Position numbers and translations under genes: made by a program. The notes under the pieces are model-generated. The model made no database searches, was not told the DNA's origin, and was given only the letters and a program-made list of their open reading frames with translations. This document shows, piece by piece, positions 42,660 to 53,704 of a stretch of 64,000 nt of DNA. Position 1 is the first letter of the stretch. Every line of letters starts with the position of its first letter. The DNA is from Epithemia pelagica (lineage: Eukaryota > Bacillariophyta > Bacillariophyceae > Surirellales > Surirellaceae): NCBI GenBank assembly GCA_946965045.2, contig OX337238.1, positions 3,345,955-3,409,954 of the forward strand. Reading direction: 5' to 3'.

Positions 42660-42673
42660 GGGGGGGGGGGGGG
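42660..42673. repeat. Poly-G run of 14
   Basis: Uninterrupted G homopolymer at the edge of the duplicated segment, next to the type B upstream region of kelch 6. Length is likely unreliable in sequencing. Confidence 0.9.
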
Positions 42674-43593
42674 TTACAGTGAGTGCACCCTGGATCTTCA
42701 CCGCTGGGGATAAGTCCGAACCCATCAGCAATCACAGGTTCCAAAAACGCCCACGATACTCCCAAGAAGGATGCGTGCTCTTCTTCATCGCGTTGATACG
42801 GTCACGATTTGTCTCGTAACCCATCCATTTCGTCAAGATAGTCGTCGTGCTTCCAGTCCACACCCATCAACATCACAACGAAAGGAGCAGAGCAAACCTA
42901 CGTGCGTCAAGACAGTGTCTCGATCCCCATAAATTCTGCAGTCATTGTTTAGAACCATGACCACGACACTGAAAGAACAAGCACGACAGCGGGCGTTGTC
43001 TTATCGGACGAGCCACCTGAATGGAATCTCGAGGACTGGCCTCCTCTTGAGGGTGGATGGCGTTACTATCATGCTTCGGTCGTACTGAATCCTACCGATA
43101 ACAATAAGGAGCAAACCGTCGTCGTGTTGGGCGGATATTAACCAGGTCAAGGCGAGCTAGATTCCATTCTTGTCTTAAACTTGGCAGTATCAAACAAGCA
43201 GTGGCGCGAAGGGCCACGCATGAACCAGAAACGTGACGGACATGCCGCTGTTGTGTGCAATGGAGGCATTTACGTGATGGGAGGAGACAATGGAGGTTCA
43301 GATTTGAATTGCATGGAACGAATCGACGCCAATGATTTGCTTCGATCATCTTTGACAACCACCACCACGCATGAGAGCAGTTGGACGGCATTGACATGTC
43401 GCTTATCAACGCATCGATTTGGATGTTGTGCTGTTGCGGTTCACAACCGATACATCGTTGTAATGGGTGGCCATAACAACGATGGTTATTTGTCGTCGGT
43501 GGATATTATAGATACAAACAACCACACTGTCACTGCGGGACCATCCATGACTGTTCCACGACAATTTTGTGCCAGTGCGGTCATTGGCTACCT

Positions 43594-44100
43594 TTATCAC
43601 TCGTCGTCGTGCCCTTCCCCACTCACTGAGGAGTGGGTCACTCGCCACACTCACACAACCTAAGCCCCAAAACTTACTGTAAATGGACATTTTTATTTCG
43701 TGTAGTAATGTAGAATAGCCCGGGAAAGGAAAAAGTAGGTGTTGGTTGTTGGTGCATCATTCGGAGTGGGAAATTGGGAACATTGACTCTAAGTATTCTG
43801 TTTGAGTATTTAAAGAACAAGCACGCCTCGGAGTTTGATTGGCATGCAATAAATGTTGGAGGAATGATAATCCGACATTGAGCGTTAAAAGTCATCCGAT
43901 ATGGTTGTATGTGATCCCTTAAGTGACGGGGTTATTTACAAGGGATTAAAGATTACCTAGTGCGCCATCATGTGCAGGGCCAGCGTAAGTCTGTAAGACT
44001 AATTAGGCTCACGACTACTAAGTATACATTAAGAGTACCGATCACTTAGGAAGACCGAAAAATACCAAAGGCGCGCTGGCACGACTCCTCGTGACAAAGG
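43594..44100. other. Outer part of the insertion in kelch 6
   Basis: Sequence unrelated to the kelch family, with no ORF of note. Near the left edge CCCACTC and GAGTGGG form a short hairpin (about 43619-43638). It may be part of a larger element whose right side holds the foldback and MITE. Confidence 0.35.
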
Positions 44101-44310
44101 ACTTTAATAGCCCCGGGGGACTCCTCGTCGCAGGGCGCTCCTCGTGGCTTAACTCCTCGTCGGGCAATAGCTTCTCGTCGTGGACTGCCCCCTCAATCCG
44201 CTTACGCGGATCTCACAAGGGCAGTCCACTCCTCGTCGCTATTGCCCTTCTTGGAGCTAAGCCACTCCTCACACCCTAGCTCCTCCTCGTCCACCCTCAG
44301 CTATTAAAGT
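44101..44310. mobile_element. GC-rich foldback element in kelch 6
   Basis: Five nested inverted-repeat pairs: ACTTTAATAGC 44101-44111 with GCTATTAAAGT 44300-44310; GTGGCTTA 44144-44151 with TAAGCCAC 44258-44265; GGGCAATAGC 44162-44171 with GCTATTGCCC 44238-44247; GTGGACTGCCC 44180-44190 with GGGCAGTCCAC 44219-44229; core CCGC-TTAC-GCGG 44198-44209. CTCCTCGTCG-like decamers are interspersed. Same style as 28810-28998. No ORF. Confidence 0.7.
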
Positions 44311-44883
44311 ACTCCCTCCTGAAAGAAAATACTTCACGTTTTTTTTTGGTTATTTTAGTCGCATAAAAAGATTACGTAGGATCTGGTACAACTCTACAGG
44401 AGGACGGCCGGCTCATTCGGAGTATAAAAATTTTAGAATAATATGGGGGAACATATTGGTTGACATGCGTGAGTCTACACTATTATAGGAAAAGTACAAC
44501 TTTTGTGTGCGACGAGTGAGCAGAACCATGGCCAAAGGTGCCGTCGTTGACCATGGAATTCAGCATGGAAATGGCACGAATCTTGTCAGTTGCACGCATA
44601 TTCCTACTCTTTTATGCCTCGAGGGGCCGCCCTGAAGAGGACGTGTTTGGAGCCGCCATAGAAGTGTCAACCGGTGGGCTCTGAAGACCGATGCTCAAAA
44701 TCACGCCTTTTGAACAATCGTATCTCGTTCCAAAGCAAGAATCGAACATATAAATAATACACCAATATAGAGCTAATAAGTAGGGCTTTCTAACAAAAAA
44801 AAATTTATGGAAAAAGGACGTTCGCTCGTGAAAATATCGCTTTTTTGGTAAAATCGTGAAGTATTTTCTTTCAGGAGGGAGTA
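44310..44883. mobile_element. Stowaway-like Tc1/mariner MITE with TA duplication
   Basis: The element 44312-44881 (570 bp) has perfect 27-bp terminal inverted repeats starting CTCCCTCCTGAAAGAAAATA (44312-44338 and 44855-44881), flanked by TA at 44310-44311 and 44882-44883. The CTCCCTCC terminus and TA target are hallmarks of Stowaway/mariner MITEs. No transposase inside. It sits exactly at the right end of the foldback element, so it inserted after it. Confidence 0.85.
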
Positions 44884-45436
44884 GATTTACCACCGCATTT
44901 TTGTCGTTGGGGGGCAAAACGATGATGGCCATCTTGACTCTGTGGAGTATTTGGAGAGAAAAGATGACACTTTGTCTACAGTCATTCCCTTTTCGTCTAG
45001 TTGGATCACTCATTCGGAGTTGAGGCTTTCCGAACTTCGAGGTTCATGTGCAATGGTTGCTGTGGGATCGTGTCTGGTGGTGGCGGGTGGACAAGGCCAT
45101 TCAACCGTGGAAGTCTTGGATACGCGCCGCAACCGCGTTTGGAATCTCCCACCATTCGGAAATCGCCGCGATGACTTCAGTATGGCGACTGTTGCCAATC
45201 AAGTTGCCGTGATAAGTGGTTTTGGCAGTCCTACCTGTGCGACATTACCACTACTTGACAAGCATACGTGGTGTTTTCAACGACTCTGTGAGCAGCAGCC
45301 CAACAGATGGTGTCTTTTTGGGGAAGGAATGAATATCCAACATGCTGATATTTCACCCTTCTCCACCTCGACATCAGCTCATAAACGCGCAAGGCCCAAT
45401 ACACGCCGTGGTGATGAAGGGAAGGATGGAACTTGA

Positions 45437-46442
45437 AATTTGCAACATATTGCATGTATGTCCTAACAATAGCGGAACTTTAGCATTATCATTTTACTCT
45501 CAAACAGTAGTTGGATTGTTTTCTTTATGACATTGCGACCTATAGAGATATAATGTACACTGTTGTACTAGTAGAAAACGAAAGTTACACTATCCTGCAT
45601 TACACCGCAAACAGGAGTGGAGCCAGGCCTTGGATATAGATGCCCATGGTACCATGCCTCTCTGCTGGTGAATGAGTCGAGTTATCTTGCTGTGGAAGAT
45701 TATGGTTGCGTGCCTGAAACACTTGGGCGCAGTGACTCGTTTTGGACGGTCGTCTTCGTTCCGACCATGCGTTCAATTGTGGGGCCCGGTCTTTCTATGG
45801 CCCATGCCTGCGTGTGAGGACAGTACCCCGTCTCTCGGTGCTTGTGGTTTCGGGTGACAGGACATTTGCGATTCCTTTGGAATTTGTGACACCGTCGTGT
45901 GTTCGATATTTTCTCCAATTCGGCAATTTGCTTGCGTCGATCCAGCAATCAGTCTCTCCGTAGTGGCTCGTTGACAGTCCATGGGTATCGGTCCATGGGG
46001 ATCCACAAGAAAAATCACAGTGCGCAAAGTTATGTCTTGCCCTTCAATACCAGTTCCGCCGAAACCATGTTGCACGATTGCGACACTGTCGAACAGCAGT
46101 GTTGGACGTCGACCACTATACAACATTTGTGCCTCGTACAGCGCCAACAAAACCACGACCCGCGCCGATCATGTCTTGGCTGTCGTCTAACAGCAGTGTT
46201 GGACCTCGATCACTACCACAGTTGAGTCTCGTACCGAATCAGCAGTACCAACAACAAAACCACGACCACGAATGCCTCCGATCATGTCTTGGCTGTAGTC
46301 TACTAGAACTTCTTGTTGTTCTTCTGCTTCGTTGGATTCTGGTTGGTTTTGCTGCCTTGTCGTTCCACACCAACAACCAGCTTGAATCTTTGTATGTAGA
46401 CTTGAAAGGGCGATGCGACCCTTTCCCACAATCAATTCTTCA
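45437..46442 (+). other. Kelch 3' flank and fragmented Cys/His-rich relic
   Basis: 45437-45960 repeats the flank seen after kelch 2 and 9, with the frame V-S-G-D-R-T-F-A-I-P-L-E-F-V-T-P-S-C. 46010-46300 holds a truncated copy of the Cys/His-rich family in which part of the block around Q-Q-C-W-T-S occurs twice. All are relics. Confidence 0.4.
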
Positions 46443-47036
46443 CTAGGGAGTCGAATTGCGTTCCGTACTTCGATCCGTAGTACTGGAGGAAGATTCTCGT
46501 TCCCGTCCTAGTGTTCTCCTTTCTTTGTTGTTTGTTACACTAGGACTCCTGTTGCGAATCGAAAACCAAGGGGCGATTTCTAGCTTGTTGCGATGAAAGT
46601 TGTCATTGAGTATGGTGTTCTTCTTTTGTCCAGTGTGACAGCGACAAATGCGGCTTGGTTGTTGTACTTTTGATATGGGATTCCGTCGAGGTTTCTTTCC
46701 TGGCTTGCGCTGTTGCGGCGACACTTGATGCTGCGTTTCATCCAATGGACATTTGGCAATCGGCTGCCACGACCAGGACTTGGTAGTCGACGATACTGGA
46801 CTGGAGGAGCACTTCCCACATACAAGTCCAACGCCAAAAGAGAGACACGTCTTCACACCGTCGTCAGATCGGTCCATGGAGATCCACAATAACAGTTTGC
46901 AGAGTACAAAGTATAGCCACTTTCCCATGGCACTATCACGGAGGAAGGAAAAAAAGACCATGGCTGTGCTGCGGCATCCCCACCCACCACCTCGTGTCCA
47001 AGTATGGCTTGCTGGATTGTCCATGCGAGCAAACAA
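46443..47036 (-). CDS. Hypothetical basic protein
   Basis: An open frame of 197 residues not matched elsewhere in the window. It contains L-V-C-G-K-C near residue 72, a Lys/Arg-rich stretch (K-P-G-K-K-P-R-R-N) near 112-120, I-C-R-C-H near 131-135, and a Ser-rich end. The spaced Cys/His residues could bind zinc. A different minus-strand frame (47134-46853) begins with a hydrophobic stretch F-A-V-C-L-L-A-W that could be a signal peptide, so an intron joining the two is possible. No function assigned. Confidence 0.25.
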   Translation of the reverse strand: MFARMDNPASHTWTRGGGWGCRSTAMVFFSFLRDSAMGKWLYFVLCKLLLWISMDRSDDGVKTCLSFGVGLVCGKCSSSPVSSTTKSWSWQPIAKCPLDETQHQVSPQQRKPGKKPRRNPISKVQQPSRICRCHTGQKKNTILNDNFHRNKLEIAPWFSIRNRSPSVTNNKERRTLGRERESSSSTTDRSTERNSTP

Positions 47037-47328
47037 ACGGCAAACATCTGGATTCTAAATGACAGCACTTGTGGTGCATACATGAGTATAACACTTTGGT
47101 CCTCCACTGTTGCACGTCTAGTGGAGGAGGACAATCTTTGTTAAAAAAAGCACAATAGTGGCCGTATGGTGCTGATTGCTGATTTTATCGTTTCAATGGA
47201 TCTTAAAGCGATCCAAAGAAGACGAATGCAGGCGTCTGCTGTGAGCTAATGCAACACGGGAAGCGAGTCAGAATGGGATGAATGACATGTTCCTTCTGGT
47301 CCATCATGTCGTCAGATTCTTGTGTTTG

Positions 47329-47365
47329 GTACTTGTACTTGTACTTGTACTTGTACTTGTACTTG
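47329..47365. repeat. Hexanucleotide microsatellite (GTACTT)n
   Basis: About six uninterrupted copies of GTACTT in the upstream region of kelch 7. Confidence 0.9.
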
Positions 47366-47706
47366 TGGCCTTGCTTCCTTCACTATATACCTGATGAGTG
47401 ATGCCCACTCACATCATTGGATCAAGAGAGGACCACTATGTTGGATTGTCGATCTGTGGACCTCTTCGTCATAGGAGGACCTCTTCATCACAGATTGGGA
47501 TGTCGATCTCTCTCCCTCTCGTCTCGTCGTAAAAGATACCTTTTCTTGGGGTCATGAAATCTATGTGCGATTGATTGCCCTTCATCATCGTACGCAGGAC
47601 AGGCACAACTTTCCTGTCTCCACACATCACTCTCTCTCCTCTCCTCGCTGCGAAAGCTCAATTGCAAAGCTGTCATTGCTCGTCGACGTTGTCAAGCGCC
47701 GTGACC
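47366..47706 (+). promoter_or_regulatory. Kelch upstream region, type A
   Basis: Matches the kelch 4 and kelch 9 upstream blocks (GATTGGGATGTCGATCTCTC, CATCGTACGCAGGACAGGCAC, CTCGTCGACGTTGTCAAGCG) with deletions. Confidence 0.45.
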
Positions 47707-48915
47707 ATGACAACGACACTGCAAAAGCAAGCATGGCAGTCGGGCCTTGTCCTGTTAGACGAGACACCTGAATGGAATTTCGAGCACTGGCCTCCTCTTG
47801 AAGGTGATTGGCGTTCTCGTCATGCTTCGGTCGTGCTGAATCGTACCGATAACAACAAGGAACAAACCGTCGTCGTGTTGGGAGGATATCGAACAGGCCA
47901 AGGCGAGCTAGATTCCATTCTTGTAATGAATTTAGCGGAATCAAACAAGCAGTGGCGAGAAGGGCCGTCCATGGACAAGAAACGTGGGCATCATGCCGCT
48001 GTTGTGTGCAATGGCGGCGTCTACGTGATGGGAGGATACTCTGAAGGTTCATGTTTGAATTGTATCGAACGAATTGATGCCAATTATTTGCTGCAATCAT
48101 CTTTGACAACCAGCATCACACACGAGATGAACTGGACGACATTGAATTGTCGCTTATCAACGCCACGATCAGGATGTTGTGCTGTCGCGGTTCACAACCG
48201 ATACATCGTTGTAATGGGTGGCTACAACGGTCGTTATTTGTCATCGGTGGATATTATTGATACCAGGAACCACACTGTCTCTGTGGGACCATCCATGAAT
48301 GTTCCTCGATTTTGTTGTGCCAGTGCTGTTATTGGACACCGCATCTTTGTCGTTGGAGGTTGGAACGAGCATGGTCGTGTTGACAAGGTGGAGTATTTGT
48401 ACTATGCAACACCCTGTGACAGTGATGTGACAAAAAAGGAGATAGGCTTGACATTCATTTCTTTCTCACCCACCTGGACCACTCATTTGGAGTTGAGGCT
48501 TTCCAATGCACGAAGATCTTGTGCAGTGGTTGCCGTGGGATCTTGTCTGGTTGTGGCGGGAGGATGGGGTTCAACCGTGGAAGTGTTGGATACGAACCGC
48601 AACCTCGTATGGAATCTTCCACCATTCGGAAATGTCCACAATCATCGCGAAGGCTGCAATATGGTGACTGTTGCCAATCAACTTGCCGTGATTGGTGGGT
48701 GGAGCAATTCGACCTGTGCGACATTACCGTTAATGGACAAGAATTCGTGGTGTTTTTGCCGTCTCTGTGAGCAGCAATCGAACGGATGGTATTATTCTCT
48801 TAAAGGTATGGGTATCCGAGATGCTGATATCTCACCCTTTTTCACCTCGGCATCAGCTCGTAAACGAGCAAGGACCAATACATGCCAAAAAGATAGAGGG
48901 CATGATGAAACTTAG
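47707..48915 (+). CDS. Kelch-repeat beta-propeller protein 7
   Basis: 402 residues, intact, six Gly-Gly blades and a basic K-R-A-R-T tail. It is closest to kelch 4 at both ends and in blade 4 (W-N-E-H-G-R-V-D-K-V-E-Y-L-Y-Y-A), but differs in blades 2-3. The loop before the last blade has a short His-containing insertion (V-H-N-H-R-E). Start at the conserved ATG 47707 with GTGACC just before it. Same inferred role as the other propellers. Confidence 0.85.
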   Translation: MTTTLQKQAWQSGLVLLDETPEWNFEHWPPLEGDWRSRHASVVLNRTDNNKEQTVVVLGGYRTGQGELDSILVMNLAESNKQWREGPSMDKKRGHHAAVVCNGGVYVMGGYSEGSCLNCIERIDANYLLQSSLTTSITHEMNWTTLNCRLSTPRSGCCAVAVHNRYIVVMGGYNGRYLSSVDIIDTRNHTVSVGPSMNVPRFCCASAVIGHRIFVVGGWNEHGRVDKVEYLYYATPCDSDVTKKEIGLTFISFSPTWTTHLELRLSNARRSCAVVAVGSCLVVAGGWGSTVEVLDTNRNLVWNLPPFGNVHNHREGCNMVTVANQLAVIGGWSNSTCATLPLMDKNSWCFCRLCEQQSNGWYYSLKGMGIRDADISPFFTSASARKRARTNTCQKDRGHDET

Positions 48916-50392
48916 CCATTTATTTCTCGAGTGGTGGACTTGTTTTCTACATTCGATTGCAATCCTAGAACCTAGTATTAAGTGTTTACTCAAAAGTAGA
49001 AAGAACATGTTTCAAGAAAGAAGGTGCTTGTTTGTGTACCTATACAAGTAGTACTACGCTTTGGCCAATACCTGTTACCTGGAGGTTATGGGACATTGCC
49101 ACCACTGTGACTGTGCAGTCGGGAGACCAGAATCGGGTACTTTGTGGTGGCATCATGGCTCTCTAAATAACACAGAGCGTCGTCCATGGATTGGTAGCTG
49201 CGGCAGGGAGACCACCAACCGATGAGAGGAAGATGAACAGAAGCACGCCAAGCCGAAACCTTGTTGGACCTGATGTTGTCCGCTTCTAATGGTCCTTCCT
49301 CGAAAGATGACAATGGGTCGAGTTTGGATAGAAGTAAGGAGGGAGGACCGTATCATATCCAATTCCGACATGATGGCCAAGAACAGGTTGTCCCTTTCAG
49401 GGGAGTCTCCACGCTCCAATCGCAATGCCTTCTTCCACCTGCTGTTGCATGTGAATCGCAATACGTTGCTGCACTTGTCATGTGATGTCAAGCCGGAATG
49501 GCCAAATGAAGATGACGAGTCCAAGAGGAACCCACCAAATCGAATCGAGGGTCGTGCCAATTGTCGCAATGGACAAGAACGAAAACAAGGAATCGAGTCT
49601 CGACATTGCGACGAGACAGACAGGACACCTCCCCCCACAACTACTTTCTGTCGCAGCATTGCTCGTTCAATTGCTCATGTCTGGAAACAAGCCGCTCCCC
49701 ATCGCAATGTCTTGCCCCTCAATGCCAGTTCCGTCGAAACCTTGTTGCACAATTACGACAACACTGTCGAACAGCATCAGTGTTGGACCTCGACCACTAC
49801 ATCCTTTGTGCCGCGCACCGAACTCAGCTGCAGCACCAACAACACAACCACGACAACGAATGCCGCAGGTCATGTCTTGGCCATTATGGAAGCCTTGCCA
49901 CCCCCACCGTATAAATGGATGGTCGTGTTGGAACACGAGTCGCCCGAGGCGGTTGTGTGGTCGAATGGTTTTGCTCGTCGGTGTCGGAATGGCGAAATTC
50001 GTGTGTCTGCTTCTTGTTTATCGTGGAATCGCCCGACCATCTGTGGCTCGCTTATCACACTGATCGGGTGGAAAGTGGGTCGCTTCGACCTTTGGTGCAA
50101 TCACCACAACGCTGTCCCTGGTGTGCACCAGACACCAACACGCTATGTATCAACCATTCATGTGTGTGGCTTCTGTGGTCGCCCCAGCCAATCCTGTTAG
50201 TATCAAAAGTATAGCTCATTGTAAACTAATACATTGTCACCCGTGTTGTGGATTTGATGGTTCTTGTTGTCGTCCTTGTTTGGACTTTGGACCATGGGTC
50301 GATGGTCGACTTGTATGCAAGCACAAAAGCAGCAGAGTGTCAGGAATGATTGATGCTTTTCCACTTTCCTCATCCTCCTCTTGAGAAGAACG
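48916..50392 (+). pseudogene. Cys/His-rich gene relic, copy B
   Basis: Near-identical to copy A over 49220-50392. The first part keeps a better N-terminal cluster: C-H-H-C-D-C-A-V-G-R-P-E-S-G-T-L-W-W-H-H (about 49095-49154), which is degraded in copy A. The 2-nt insertion that shifts the frame in the last third is shared with copy A, so it predates the duplication. Unrecognised family. Confidence 0.45.
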
Positions 50393-50562
50393 GCTATTGT
50401 TTCCGTTGAAAATTGTAGTGGGTCGCTGGATTCCTCGATTCTCGTGTATTGTAGTCTCCAGGGAGCGACGGCTCCAGACAGCGGCCACCTCCATGGCCAT
50501 TTGTTGTGTTTGTGGTGTCACTGGTCAGAATGACTCCCCATCGAGAGCTTTCGTATCTTCTG
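49220..50562. repeat. Segmental duplication, copy B
   Basis: Partner of 26000-27342 (offset 23,220 bp). It ends at the Harbinger insertion and resumes at 53705. Confidence 0.9.
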
Positions 50563-50744
50563 GGAGATGGGGTAATCCTGAGCAGGTCGCTACCTTACCA
50601 GTCAGATACTGACTGTGACCTATAGGAGTTACCGAACGCTTTTTCTGAATAAAGAACACTCTAGCGACAAAAGATGATATACTGACTGCTAGTACTATTA
50701 AAACCCACCACCACCCGGTTCTTAACCGCTACATATTTGTACTG

Positions 50745-51683
50745 CTAGTCATCTTCCACTTCGATCTGAAACACTTTCGCCTCACCATTTTCAATCTTCA
50801 TCTGAACCAGATTCACCACTGCTCCAAACACCTTGTGATGCCCATCCAGATCTCCTCTGTATTTTTCCTTTAAGATATTGTAATGTTTCAGTAAATTGTT
50901 GACAGTTTCATGTCTCGCCCTGGCGTCAGCCATCATCTTGTCTTGATAGTCATTTCTTCCAGTAGGTGTGACAAAGTAGCATCCAGAATCGTTGTAACCA
51001 CCATCAGCAATCACTTTCTCATTCGGTAGTAGCTCTTGAACAAGCCAGTCTCTGGCAATCCGTAGGTCTGGCCAAGCGCCACAAGGGAATGCACCATTCC
51101 ACCACACTATCCAGCCAGTTTTCAGGCAGATTCCCACCTCATACCTCACACCTGCTCCCTTAAACTTGTGCGAGTACCATTTTGGATCAAAAGGTGACGG
51201 CTCCAAAATCCTGAAGTCAGTACCATCCAAACTAATGAAACAGACCTGTCCAGGTACACAACAATCAAACCTATTTTCCCATGCAATCTGTTATAAGAAC
51301 AACAGCAATGGTCAGACATGAGGAGGACGACTTCATGGCAGATTCATGTAGGGCCGTGTACTTACATAATTAAGACCACTATACAACAAATTTACAAACA
51401 CTTTGACCCATTTCCTGTAGGTCTTCCTCGTTGTTTTGGCTATTGAGACCATAACATCCTCTGTAGCATAGACTTTCAGAAAAGCCAGTGTCCACAACAA
51501 ATGACGAGGCGATGCACCTTTGGGCAATGAACTGTCGAGTTCATCCCACACATGAACACAGAGCAAAGGAGACATTCCAAAGTAAGAACGAAAAGCACGT
51601 GAGAAATCAAGTGAGTGTGAGTGTCTTGCTCTACCAAGCATTGGCAGAGCCGAGTTGATGAATGTTCGTTGTGTCACCAACAT
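50745..51683 (-). CDS. HARBI1-like (PIF/Harbinger) DDE transposase, two exons
   Basis: Exon 1 is 51683-51366 and exon 2 is 51287-50745, with a 78-bp GT-AG intron (51365-51288; AATTAT^GTAAG ... AACAG^ATTGC) joining in frame to about 286 residues. The DDE_Tnp_4 core is clear: first Asp in S-L-D-G-T-D-F, W-Y-S-H-K-F-K-G-A-G-V, second Asp in I-A-D-G-G-Y, and Glu in R-A-R-H-E-T-V-N-N-L-L-K. It cuts and pastes the element. The frame is intact, though an N-terminal helix-turn-helix was not identified. A further upstream exon cannot be excluded. Confidence 0.88.
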
Positions 51684-52439
51684 GGTGGGAGAAAACCGCT
51701 TAGGAAAATTTATGTTTGCTCAGTGTGTGTCGCAATGCTGACCACACCTTTACTCTGATTTCGGTCTGTCTGTGTGTAGTACTGTCAGTTCATTGGAACA
51801 GGTTTTTTGGAATTTCATCACGTTCATTTGATTGGCTGGTCAGTTGAGCAGCGACACTAAACTTTGTACTGTTCTACATATAGTGACCAATTCAAATTCG
51901 TGTCCGGTCATTGGAACCGGCCTGGAACGGTGCAGAAATCGATTCAAAAATCGTTTTCATTCAAAAACTGGAATTTCTGAATGGCCCTACCTCGCCAACA
52001 TCCTATTACTTTCTACATCTTAAGCGACCCACATATTGCCCTTATCTTGGGTTAACTGTGGGTCGCTTGATTATATCATTTGAACCACTAGAAAGTGTCC
52101 TGGGTCGGTTTTGAAAAAACGACCTGGCTCGAAAAAATCGACCCAGCTCGTTTTTTTAAAACCGACCCAGGACACCTTATAAGTGCCCAATTCACTTGGA
52201 CGAACGACCCACGGTTGACCCAAGGTAAGGGCAATACGTGGGTCGCACTACTTTCAGAATTGGAGCCAAATTGGGCATGGCCTCCTCGATTGAAAAATGG
52301 AGTCCATGATGAAAACCGACCCAGTCCGGATTTTGGTGAACTGTTTTTAGGGTCATAATTAGTTTTCGTGCGAACAGACCAGTCTGGTTTTGCACTCCCT
52401 CGCGCTTTTGTTTTACGTACTAATAGTACCTATACTCCG
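51684..52439. promoter_or_regulatory. Bidirectional region between the two Harbinger genes, with large palindrome
   Basis: It separates the divergent transposase and partner genes and must hold both promoters. At 52025-52243 it contains a nested palindrome: arms of about 41 bp beginning CGACCCAC and ending GTGGGTCG (52025-52065, 52203-52243) pair with each other. Further in, GTCCTGGGTCGGTTTT pairs with AAAACCGACCCAGGAC (about 52099-52172). The palindrome may be a separate foldback insertion or part of the element. Confidence 0.6.
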
Positions 52440-53512
52440 ATGACCAGGTCTGGCCGCAACACTTTGGGCGAGGGTGCCCTACTTTCGTGGAATTCGAAGT
52501 CAACAGATGCCGAATTCCTTGACAAAATCGTGTCAGAAGGCTTGATTCTGGAGAGCGCCACACCCAAATCTGTGTGGTTGGAACACGCTGTTTTCCAAAA
52601 GTACAAATTGGAATCATTCAGGTCGGCACTCAACAAAGCCAAAAGAAAATACCAACTCCACTTGAAGGATCAACATGAGAGAGAGACTGGTCATGAGTTG
52701 TTGGGTCGTGGTGAGACGGCCCCATCTATGGATGGAAAGGTAAGGAACCCCAATGATGGAGATCTCAAACCAGCTCCTTCTTTGTTTGGGTCGTCCAAAG
52801 GACAAGGTAAGTGCAAGTGTACACTGTTTGTTTGATTGTTGAGTCACTGTCCTTACCTGTTGTGGTTTATTGTCTTTTATGACCAGGTGTTACTGCCAAG
52901 GTCGCTCCTGAGTCCGTCGTCAGTGACGATGCTATGGTGAAGAAAAGGGCGGCAGCATCCATGCCATTACAGGAGACACTACAGGTACAACTACAACAAA
53001 AGAGGAAAAAGACGAATGAAGAAGACAGTGGTAATGACATGATGAGGAATTGGGAGCCTCCTCATGTCTTGACACAGTGGGTCGACGACAAGAAACAGCG
53101 TCATTTGGTGATTTTGGTGGTGTTGCCTACAGGTATTGCACATGAAGACACAACAAATTGCTTGATTGAAGTGGATCCGAGCCAGCTACAGGTACATGTG
53201 AAGGTAATTTGGCCTGACAACGCAACTCATATCCATTATCTAACCCAACACATGCACAGAGAGTGGCATGTCGAGGAGAAAAACCTACGAATGAAACTTG
53301 CTTTGGAAGACGCCATGAATCAGATGCGAAAAAGAGAAACAGACTTTGTCAGGTCAAAGTTTTCTCTTTCTCTTCCTTTCATGGTCCAAAGCAGGTTCGA
53401 CTACGAATTTATGTACGACACAACAAACGGATTCAGAGCGTTGTTGATTTCCCTACATGAGCCGGACGCACAATTTGAAGGCGGCATGAAGCACAAGATG
53501 GTGCGTCTGTAA
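52440..53512 (+). CDS. Harbinger accessory protein, two exons
   Basis: Exon 1 is 52440-52806 and exon 2 is 52887-53512, with an 80-bp GT-AG intron (CAAG^GTAAGTG ... GACCAG^GTGTT) joining in phase 1 to about 330 residues. The N-terminal third is helical and basic (F-R-S-A-L-N-K-A-K-R-K-Y), fitting the DNA-binding partner protein that Harbinger elements usually encode, but I cannot confirm a Myb/SANT fold. The middle is Gln/Lys-rich (Q-L-Q-Q-K-R-K-K) and could be a nuclear signal. By family precedent it helps bring the transposase to the nucleus and the element ends. Confidence 0.7.
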
Positions 53513-53704
53513 ATTAATGTAGTATGATTTGGGGCGGTTGCAAAAACCGGGTGGTGGTGGGCCTAAATCTTTCTATTAGTTCTCTATTTGTCCATGTTCA
53601 TAGTTTATGCTATAGTACATCGATTAAGCGTTCTGGTCGTGTTCCGTTTTGTAGTCAGACTTTGCCTGGAATGACAGCGAGCTGCTCAGGATTACCCCAG
53701 CTCC

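Larger units (their letters stand above)
42957..45436 (+). pseudogene. Kelch gene 6, disrupted by nested insertions
   Basis: The 5' part (42957-43589) aligns with blades 1 to 4 of the paralogues but has a 1-nt deletion near 42989 and a TAA at 43140-43142. After V-I-G the sequence leaves the family and returns at about 44890 with H-R-I-F-V-V-G-G. From there blades 4 to 6 and the K-R-A-R tail are open to 45436. The roughly 1.3-kb insertion contains a foldback element and a Stowaway-like MITE. A short TACC occurs on both sides of the insertion and may be its target duplication. The lesions make a functional product unlikely. Confidence 0.85.

Noticed and set aside
46853-47134. Secreted small protein on the minus strand
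   Set aside because: The hydrophobic start could be a signal peptide, but the frame overlaps a longer one, has no second copy and no recognised mature domain.
47329-47365. Short direct repeats as a CRISPR array
   Set aside because: The hexanucleotide copies have no spacers and lie in eukaryotic intergenic sequence; this is a microsatellite.
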